Part shown: piece by piece, positions 55,921 to 64,000 of the stretch
How positions within the stretch are numbered: position 1 is the stretch's first letter
Layout: every line of letters begins with the position of its first letter
Assembly: GCF_017591425.1 (NCBI RefSeq)
Contig: NW_024467121.1
Location: 21,774,707-21,838,706 of the forward strand
Reading direction: 5' to 3'
Source: Ochotona curzoniae
Taxonomy: Eukaryota > Chordata > Mammalia > Lagomorpha > Ochotonidae
DNA: 64,000 nt
Program-made: the position numbers and the translations under genes
The notes under the pieces: model-generated
Databases searched by the model: none
Told to the model about the DNA's origin: nothing
Seen by the model: only the letters and a program-made list of their open reading frames with translations

Positions 55921-56427
55921 AACTTGTTTGAGTTATGTTGTTAAAAGGATATATAGGAACACCTCAATCAGAGTCTGACTCAGTGTAGTTTTAAAAAATG
56001 TATTTCCCTTCTTTTACCAAAGTCTCTGAAATAACTATATCCCGAATACTCACCTTGGCTCCTGTGAACTCTTAACATTAAAATTACATTTTCTTGCAAG
56101 TATCCTGTCTTTTTTAACTTAACTGCAAAATTCTACATTTTGGAATAATAAAAAAATCCAAGGAAGAGATTGCTCTCATTACTTCTTCAGGCTTGAGAGA
56201 GAAAATAATTAGGAAGATAAGCTCTGACGTTTCCAGATATTCTGCTCTCCATGGGCAATCAGAGTGAGATGATGGCAACCCTTGGAAGAGAAGAGAGAGC
56301 AGACATCAGAGTTGGGGAGGCTGTTGATGGGCATGTAGGGAGGAGACAGTATTAATATGGTGAACCTACTTTGTTTACAGAAGGCTTTGAGCCTACTTCA
56401 GCATCAAAGCAGTGTATCTGAAGTAGA
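55921..56427. other. Unique DNA
   Basis: Nothing recognised. Confidence 0.5.
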
Positions 56428-56439
56428 AGGTAGGCATTT

Positions 56440-56798
56440 CTTTTTTGTTTTTTGTTTTGTTTGTTTTTAAAAGATTTATTTATTTTTATTGGAAAGTCAA
56501 ATACACAGAGAGGAGGAGAGACAGAGAGGAAAATCTTCCGTCCAATGATTCACTCCCCAAGTGACCACAATGACTGATGCTATGATGATCCGGAGCCAGG
56601 AGCCAGGAACTTCTTCCAGGTATCCCACACGGGTGCAGGTCCCAAGGCTTTGGGCCATCCTTGACTGCTTTCCCAGGCCACAAGCAGGGAGCTGGATGGG
56701 AAGTGGTGCTGCCAGGATTAGAACCAGTGCCCCTATGGGATCCCAGCGTGTTCAGGGTGAGGACTTTAGCCGCTAGGCCATGCTGCTGATGGACCCAT
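56440..56798 (-). repeat. CSINE with perfect 12-bp duplication
   Basis: AGGTAGGCATTT flanks both ends (56428-56439 and 56799-56810). Long T/G-rich tail (56440-56470), GGAAAGTCAAATACACAGAG, GGTGCAGGTCCCAAGGC, CCCTATGGGATCCCAGC, head CATGCTGCTGATGGACCC. Confidence 0.95.
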
Positions 56799-56810
56799 AG
56801 GTAGGCATTT

Positions 56811-57859
56811 GTTAAAGGAGGTGCAGAAGATATTCAGTTCAAAGCAGGCTCAGAGTTTTGAAGGAGGAGAGTAGGGCTATTTGCAGTAAAATGGTGGTTT
56901 AAATTAGAAAGGAAAAGTCATGCTCAGTGAGAAAAAAAAATGGATGTTTAAAAAATCCATGGCTACTCCTTCACTCCTCAGAGGATCTTTACCAAGAGAC
57001 AAAAGAATAATGCGAGAGAGGAAGTGAGTTAGTGGGGCAGTAGGAATGGGGTGAGATTGAATGATGGGAAAAGGATTGAAGAAAGACATGATTTGTGGGC
57101 TTGATCTGTGAATTTATTGTGTCAGAGTAATGACTTTGCTTTCTCTTTGCTAGTCAGATCTGAATTGTGACCATGCTGAAATGGCGAAGGCAGAGTAAGA
57201 TGAACCTACGTGAATAATAATCAGCTTCATAGTAAAGCTTGTCTGTGGTTGAGAGTCTTTACCTTTGGATTGGATTCCTATTTATCATTTTCTTACCTCA
57301 GTCTTTTTGGAGACAACGGACCAGTGCTGCTGAAGAACACATGCTCACTCGGCTTGATGTGATTGGTCTTCCCCGGTGTCTTCACTGGCAGTGTTATCCT
57401 GAGGATTAGTTTCTACCTCAGGAAAGTGAAAAATAGACGAACACACGCTGGGATAGTGACCATTTATCTGGGGAGTTTGGTCCTGCTGAAGAACTGACAT
57501 TAAACAGGCTAAAAAGGATCCGCTGCCCTAAAAGGCGCAAGCAGTGATGAAACCGATCGCGACCTAACATAGGGTAATTATCATTGTGCAAAGTCCAAGT
57601 TTGAGATGGGAAGGCAGGTAAGGGCAATCAGAAAAAGGTCTGTTCTTAACACCATCTCTAAGTCCTTCCCAGAGATGCCCTAGCAGCTAGCAGAGGGAAG
57701 CAGTAGCAGAGGAAGAATGGGCAAAAATACAGGAAAAGAGTTAGTTTAGGGTTAGAAATGTATACACACAGTCAGCGGGAAACATGTAAAATTCGTGAAT
57801 CATAGTGATTTATATGGCTCAAAAGCAGCTGAAACTAAGCCCGTATTAAATGAGCTAGG
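56811..57859. other. Unique DNA
   Basis: No repeat recognised. The 57520-57570 part keeps several CpGs (CCGATCGCGACC), unusual for this AT-rich window, but no exon is apparent. Confidence 0.5.
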
Positions 57860-58065
57860 GTGGATATCTTGCATAATGGTTAAGATACCTGTATTTCATA
57901 GTGAAAGAGCTGGGTTGGATTCCTGGCGCTGCTCCTGCTGTTGCAGACTTGGAGAGGCAGCCTTGGTGGCTTACTTTGATGGAGCTCTCCCAGCTTTGGC
58001 TCCCTGGCCAAGGGGGTGTTTGGGGAGTGAATCCGTAGATACGAATGTTCTCTGACTTTCAGAAT
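57860..58065 (+). repeat. CSINE, shortened and diverged
   Basis: Head GGTGGATATCTTGCATAATGG, TTAAGATACCTGTATTTCAT, GCTGGGTTGGATTCCTGGC, GCTCTCCCAGCTTTGGCTCC, TTTGGGGAGTGAATCCG, ending in CTCTGACTTTCAG. It lacks the middle region and the poly(A). Confidence 0.75.
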
Positions 58066-58499
58066 TGTCACTATCATCGTCTGCCTGCCTAGATAGGGTT
58101 AGACACTTAGCATATCTAGTCCCTGTTTCGTCCCCTCACTGTTACGGACTCAGATTATCTCAGTTCTGTCCACTGCTAGCTGAATTTAGGAACTAACAGT
58201 TTTGTGGAGGAATGTTCCAGATTCTGAGCATCTGAGTGTGTGCTCTGGGAGAAAGAGCTCACAGTGAATGAAATATGTTTTTTTTCCTTTGAATTTGTTA
58301 ATTTTTAAAAAAACAGTATGGAGGGCAGGTGATGTGCCACCTGTATTCATATTTTTTTTAAATGTGTAACATCTGATAGTAAACTTTTCGTTCACTTGCT
58401 AGTGTTTGCACATACAGTGTTACTGAGGGCATTCTTTTTATCACTGCTCCCTGGAACAAACATTTACAAGAGGGTTTCAGCTGGCAAAAATAAATGAAG
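58066..58499. other. Unique DNA
   Basis: Nothing recognised. Confidence 0.5.
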
Positions 58500-58900
58500 T
58501 ATGCCAACATGCATCAACAAACATGAATCTTAGGGACAAATTCCTGAGCCAAAAGAACAAAATCCAAAAAATTATAAAAAGGAATGAATTCAGTATAATT
58601 ATGCTTGTAAGAAGCCAAAAACATTCAAGGATAAACATATAGAATATCACTTAAAGATACATTTATATGAGATAGCATTATTATAAAATAAGAGAATGAG
58701 AATGAAAATTAGAATGGTGATTGAATCTGCAAGGAAGGAGATAGGACAGACCATGAAAGATGCTGTACTGCTCTAGCAGTTCTCAAGGGTGTTAGTAATT
58801 AGTTTCTTTAGTGAATGAAAGGCCTGTGGGACTTTGGCATAGAAATGATTGATATTATAAAATATATTAAAGTTTTCATTTAAAATATTTTTAAAGAGAT
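58500..58900 (+). mobile_element. L1M 3' UTR traces, plus strand
   Basis: ACATGAATCTTAGGGACAAA, CCAAAAGAACAAAATCCAAA, GTAAGAAGCCAAAAACATTC, GATACATTTATATGAGATAG, TTAGAATGGTGATTGAATC and a TTAAAGTTTTCATTTAAA end keep the L1M 3' UTR order ('gaatctcacaaacataatg..gaagccagacacaaa..ggatagtggttac'). Strongly diverged. Confidence 0.5.
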
Positions 58901-59128
58901 GTGTATCATGAATTCCAGGAATTCGCTATTTATGAAAAAGACAAGATATATCAGCAAGATATATAAGTAAATATATCAGCAAAATAAGTGGCAAGGTTTA
59001 GTTGCTTATAGTTCAGTGGTAGAGACAGACATTTTCATACTTGGTCTAATTTCATAGCAAAGTGGCTCAAGTGATAGAGTTGATTTTTGAAATAGGTGTT
59101 AGGATACTGTGTAGAGGGATTTAATAGG

Positions 59129-59196
59129 ATTCCTGGATTTTTAATAGGATTTTTAAAAGGAGATTCCTGGGTTTTTAATAGGATTTTAAAAAGGAG
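59129..59196. repeat. 34-bp tandem duplication
   Basis: Two adjacent units (59129-59162 and 59163-59196), each ATTCCTGG.TTTTTAATAGG followed by ATTTT.AAAAGGAG, with only a few differences. A partial third unit precedes (TTTAATAGGATTCCTGG). Confidence 0.93.
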
Positions 59197-59251
59197 GTAA
59201 CATTTATAATGGAATTTGAAGAATAAGTAAAATAAAAAGCTATAGATAATT

Positions 59252-59590
59252 TTTTAAGACTTATTTTTTATTTATATTTAGAAGTATTTTTATTTTTATT
59301 GAAAAGGTGAATTTACAGATAGGAGAGGCAGAGAGGAAGATCCTCCATCTGCTGGTTTACAACCCAAGTGGCTGCAAAAGCTGGAGCTGGGCCAATCTGA
59401 AGCCAGGAGCCTCTGGTCTCTCATATGGGTGCAGGGTCCCAAGACTTTAGGCTGTCCTCCATTGCTTTCCCAGGCTACAAGCAGGGAGCTGGATGGGAAG
59501 TGGAGCAGCCGGGGCACGAACTGGCGCCTATATGGAATCCAGGTGTGTTCAAGGCAAAGATTTAGTTGCTAGACTATTCTGCTGGGCCCA
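59252..59590 (-). repeat. CSINE
   Basis: Long A/T-rich tail side (59252-59310), GAATTTACAGATAGGAGAGG, GGTGCAGGGTCCCAAGAC, GCCTATATGGAATCCAGG, head TCTGCTGGGCCC. Confidence 0.92.
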
Positions 59591-59689
59591 GGAATTTTTT
59601 CTAAGAAAGAAAATACTGTATACAAAGATATAAAATCACATGAGTGAGGAATGGCAGAGAAGCCAATAAAACTGAAATACAGAGTAAGT

Positions 59690-60065
59690 GTTGGGGATGG
59701 TTGAAAGATAGACATGGGAAGGTTATAGAGCATCTGTAATGCTGTGCCTAAGTATTTTGTCTTTATTCTGCAACTACTGGGTGGATCTCATATTTTCTCT
59801 TTCACAAAGCCAGATCTTCTCTTGAGAAAGATTTTATTGGTGGCAGTTTAAAGACTGGGTTGGAGGTATAGGGTTGGGGAGAAATAATTAGGGCCAGAGA
59901 AAATGTCATTGAAGGTGGCAAATAAGAAATTACAAGTATCCAAGACAAAGAACAACATTAGAACTGCAAAGAAAGAGGTGAGTGAGAGATGACATGGAGA
60001 TATGGCTTGTTTTGTAACTGAATTTCGAATGAACTACCACATTCCTTATCTTACCCTTTTCTTCC
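59690..60065 (+). repeat. Ancient repeat traces, family unresolved
   Basis: GAGCATCTGTAATGCTGTGCC, AGTATTTTGTCTTTATTCTG, AAGTATCCAAGACAAAGAAC and GAGAGATGACATGGAGATATGG resemble the repeat seen at 41985. Preservation is poor. Confidence 0.4.
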
Positions 60066-60090
60066 TTTTTTTTTTTTTTTTTTTTTTTTG
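60066..60090. repeat. T25 homopolymer
   Basis: Uninterrupted run of 25 T. No SINE body was recognised on either side. Confidence 0.95.
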
Positions 60091-60527
60091 CCTTGGCCTG
60101 GTACTTTCCTCTCTGCCTCATCTTGTTCTGAATTCTTGATCCATGTAACTGTCATTTGCTGACTCAGGAGAGGAGTTACCGAATGCATTTTAGCTAGCAT
60201 CTTTTAAAACACATTGCTGGGAAAGGTTAGTGATCTTTGGCCACTACAAGTATGTAGATGCTTCAGAATGTTCTTGGAAAATATACTTTGAGTTTTCTGT
60301 GAACATTTTGAAGCTCCATTGTATTTATGTCAGGGTATGCACATGATATAAAGACTAGGAAAAATCTACTTTTTTATTTAATTATACCAGTGCAAGTTAA
60401 CACATAAAACTGCTGTATATGTACTAGTTTTTATTTGAAGATGTTGTATCTGCTCTTTTTAGTTATTCAAAGTGAAAAGGATTATTGGAATAAGAAAAAT
60501 TTTAAAAGATCCTCTTTCTCTGAAAAT
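60091..60527. other. Unique DNA
   Basis: Nothing recognised. Confidence 0.5.
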
Positions 60528-60868
60528 CAGATTTTTTTTAAAAAAATAAATGTTTACTTTCAACTGCACGTAAGGCAGAGTGACAGAAGATGAGACCCAG
60601 AGAGATTTATCTTCTATCCACTGATTTGCTTCCCAGATACCCACAGTGCCTAGGCTGGGCCATGCCAAAATCAGGAACAACCTGGGACTAAACCTAGGTG
60701 TCCCACATGGGCAGCAGGGGCCCAAACCCTCAGATCATCATCCTTGGCTTCCCAGTATGCGTTAGTGGGGAGGTAGGCTGGAAGTGGAGGTGCCAGGACT
60801 TGAGCTGGCATCCCAGTATAAAGTACTGATGTCCCAGTCATTTAACCTCCTGTGCTGCAGTGCCCTTT
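60528..60868 (-). repeat. CSINE, diverged
   Basis: A/T tail side, GTAAGGCAGAGTGACAGAAG, TCTTCTATCCACTGATTTGC, GGTGTCCCACATGGGCAGC, GGACTTGAGCTGGCATCCC, head GCTGCAGTGCCC. Confidence 0.82.
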
Positions 60869-63800
60869 TCATTGTTTTGCTTCTAAAGCAGCTCTTACTC
60901 TTCAACAATTATTTTGATGAAAATCTTTCTGGAGTTCTGTGCATTAGTAGAGATGTTTAGCTTCCAGATTTTGTGAGATGTGGGAGTGTACTTGAAGAGC
61001 AGGCTGGTACTAATTACAGATGATGCTCTGAGGCATGTAGGGCTTTCATTGTTGCTACTGGTTTCATTTTAAAACCAAACCCCTATTTGTCAGCTACTTT
61101 TCCTGAAATTAGCATTTTTCTGCCTTCCTCTTTTGAGAAACATCTTGAAAAATATTTTTACTTAAGGTAAAAGTTTTATATGGTTCTAATCTATTGTGTC
61201 AAAGTATAGTTAAGTTTCTGAATGTGATAAATTTAAACTGTGGAAGTAGAAGAAAGATAATCTTATTTTACCCTACTTTGTTTCTCCTGATACACTGATA
61301 ATAGTTTATATTATGATCCAAAAGATCTGTCTTATGTTCCTCTTTGGGGAAAAGCAAAAGCACTTTACCTAAAGATACTTGTTTTTTAAAAATCATTTCC
61401 TGGGATGTTTGGAAAATGTCGCGATTACATGCCTACCAGTTTCCTTGTTTAACATTCTTAAAGCCTTCCACTCAGCCTGTAGTTGCCACCTACTGTGTTT
61501 GATAGTTATTTTCCTGTTTGAAATTGAATGTTTCACTAAAGCTAAAGAAATTTAGTTTTCATCTTGAGATAGCATCCTGGTATGTATCATCTCCTGCATA
61601 AGGAAGGTAGTTGGGTGCTTCAAAGCCTTTTGCTGGGACAGAGGCACTCTGTATACCCAAGGGAATGTGGGAGGTCGAGGCTCGTGCTTATAGGAAGAGT
61701 GTCTCCAAAGTCTGCTGTTCTGTGTAACCGATGCTCTGTCTTCCTTTAGCTTAGTAAAACACTGAGCTGTCTACATCATATTCTGAGACCTATTGTGGGG
61801 ACATGTTGACTTTCATTGTTGCCCCTCTGGAACCCAGGAGCATGCCTCTAATTCGTTTTTAAGAGAGCAGGGGCTAGTAATAAGGTCTTTGGAATTACTT
61901 TGATTGGAATAATGATACTCACATACCTCATCATTGAATTATAGGCTTTCTATTAATTTTCTTGTAAGAATCAGCTTTTTGGTTTATTCAAGTTAGATTG
62001 ATAGTTGAATATCAGGTAGCATTGTAAAAACAAATTTTTCCCCGAGTCTTTTTCTTCTTGACAATCCAAATGCCTCTGCACAGTCAGTACTTCTGTTTGT
62101 TTTTCTTCCTGGTGTTTGGAATTTTGTTTTTGTCTTAATAAATTCTAATTTGTTAGCAAATCTTAATTTATGCTCATTCCTCTTATTTTTGTTTTATTTT
62201 CTTCTGTTTCATTTTTTTACTGTTTCCCAAAGTGACCCTTACATTTCAGGGGCTTTTATGTATGTATACTTTTATTGACAATACATTGGTTTCCTTCCCC
62301 CCTTTAAATTGTTGTTTCAATCATCTTTTGTCACACCCAGTTTTATTGAGGTATAATTGACATATAATGATTATCTTTACTTAGGGATATTTGTTTTATT
62401 TTCTTAAAGCCAATGTTTCTTTTCCTGTCATTGATAGTCTTTTTGCAGAAAGAGCAGATTAACTCTCATTTAGACAATTATGCTTGCCATTGTCTTTGAA
62501 TCTGAAGTTGGAAATGTCACATATGCAAATTCAGTCTTATTTGCAGTAATTATCAAAATCTGATTCCTCTAGTGAATCTGTTATTGTGTTTTAAATTTAG
62601 ATATTGGAGGAATATAAGGAGAGAGTCTGCAAAATCAAGCTGGTGGGAAGGAAGGGAACATTGGAATTTTCTTTTTAATTCAATATAACTGACTTAATCT
62701 GCATATATTTTTTCAAGAAAAGGAAACTTGACTCTTCTGTTTGTGATACTGAGCAGCAGGATGACTGGTTTAGTCTCACAAATTAGAAAGTTCCAGTATT
62801 TCTTCTTGACACAGGAGGTGCTGGTCAATCATCTTTGCAAAGGGAAAGAAACAGGAGAGTTTCAATGCTGTAACCACAAGCAGCATAATGAGACTTTTGA
62901 TGGAAATTGTCTGTAGCAATCAAAAAATATTTTCATAGGAGACCTGAGGAATTAAGGAACAGCATAGCAAAATGATCATTGTATGCATAATTCACTTTTT
63001 GATCTTTCTATATCAAGGAATATAGTTGGCCTTCTGCCACCAAGGGCCCTGGCTGGTGTTTTAAGTTACCCATGCATAGATTTATAGATAATATGAGTTA
63101 TAGAAATATTATATTCCCTGTTTTTCCTAAGTTACTGTATAATATCTATGATTCTCTTTGTGTATCTCCCTTCAGTTCACTTATACAATCAGTGTGAGAG
63201 CCAGTGCTCCTAGACAGTTAACAAGATTCCAGGATGTTCAGTGGCTTGCTCTACCTGGCCCACCCTTGGCTTTTCTGCCTCAGCTATCTGTTTAAGGGCT
63301 TTGACTTCATTCTTGACAGAGAGCTCTGTGGTAAGTGTAATCTCAATGTGAACTCGAGTTTTGAAGTAACTCATTCAAATTTTATTCCAAGGGAAATTGC
63401 ACATGCTAAACTCAGGAAGGCAGGAAGATGCTGGAAACAAATGTGTGCATTAATTGACTGCTAAAGTTTTGGCCACATTTACCAAGACCATTCATTGACT
63501 TGGCACAAACATGAGGGTCATATTTTGAATTTTGAGTGACTTAACAGTAATTGTTTTATGGTGGCTGATTCAAAAGGTGGTAAAAAAAGAATTGTGCAAA
63601 TAAAAGTGATGGTGAATGCCTGAGTGTGATACTGTCAAGGAGAGGATCTGAGCAACTCATTCTGTTCAGTGGGTGGGGTTTCAGTGAGACTGGCCAGAAA
63701 TACAGGACTTCCTGTGGCTATAAGATCAGAAACACCCTGTACTCAGATACCAGTTATGAGGATCATGATGTAGTCTTTTGGGCAATCAGACATATGTACA

Positions 63801-64000
63801 TATGATAATGCATTTCTTTAAAAGTAGTATCTCTGACATGAGACTCTGTTTAAATTGGAAGAAGAAAACCTTGTTAATAGCTTTGCTGGTGGGCTGTAAC
63901 CAAATGATACTCCTCGCTGTCTTCTGAGTATGTCTTAGATGATGAATTTTGATGTTGCTATTGCCTAAGTTTCCTAGGTAGCAGGAGTCATTCTGAGACC
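60869..64000. other. Mostly unique DNA to window end
   Basis: A short L1M 3'-end trace lies at about 62331-62385 (TTTTATTGAGGTATAATTGA, CATATAATGATTATC), antisense. Otherwise no repeat was recognised over 3 kb. A plausible splice-flanked 47-bp segment at 63284-63330 is described among the findings. No identified gene. Confidence 0.5.

Overview
This window looks like non-coding nuclear DNA from a mammal, most likely a lagomorph and probably a pika (Ochotona). The main evidence is about thirty copies of the lagomorph tRNA-derived C-repeat (CSINE). The youngest copies end in a TTTCCAATAAA-type tail, which I associate with pika, whereas I recall rabbit copies ending differently. The assignment rests on recalled consensus sequences, not a database search. 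DNA is AT-rich with no obvious CpG island. I found no intact protein-coding gene, no convincing known exon and no functional RNA gene. The open frames present are short, mostly lie in repeats or unique AT-rich DNA, and show no recognised host protein domain. The window is best read as an intergenic region or a deep intron.

Layout. 0-5 kb: CSINE fragments, a MIR, two L1 pieces in opposite orientations, a MER20-like hAT element and an L1 3' end. 5-11 kb: a decayed mariner-like element, an old CSINE, an L1M 3' end, MIRs and long unique stretches. 11-15 kb: an L1 3' end nested in a CSINE with a perfect 16-bp target duplication, then four antisense CSINEs. 15-23 kb: mostly unique DNA with MIRs, a mariner-type MITE, an L1M fragment and a perfect CTCF-consensus match. 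23.7-27.8 kb: a ruined minus-strand L1 whose 5' tip is recognisable, whose ORF1 is missing and whose ORF2 is pierced by a CSINE and a younger L1 3' end. 28-33.4 kb: CSINEs, MIRs, an MLT1 LTR and a MER5-like element. 34.8-36.5 kb: a compact cluster of three CSINEs, one split by an unclassified 0.7-kb insert. 36.5-47 kb: ancient repeats, one very young-looking CSINE and unique DNA. 47.5-50 kb: an ancient minus-strand L1M. 51-60.9 kb: a 33-bp minisatellite, several CSINEs including one nested in another, a MITE pair and old repeats. 60.9-64 kb: mainly unique DNA.

Nothing here works as a pathway. The biology visible is retrotransposon history (nested insertions with readable target-site duplications) plus a few candidate regulatory sites. 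The most useful items to check are three CTCF-like motifs, two of them convergent, the internally deleted L1 that kept its 5' end, the mariner/MITE family, and the unclassified insert at about 34.94-35.62 kb.
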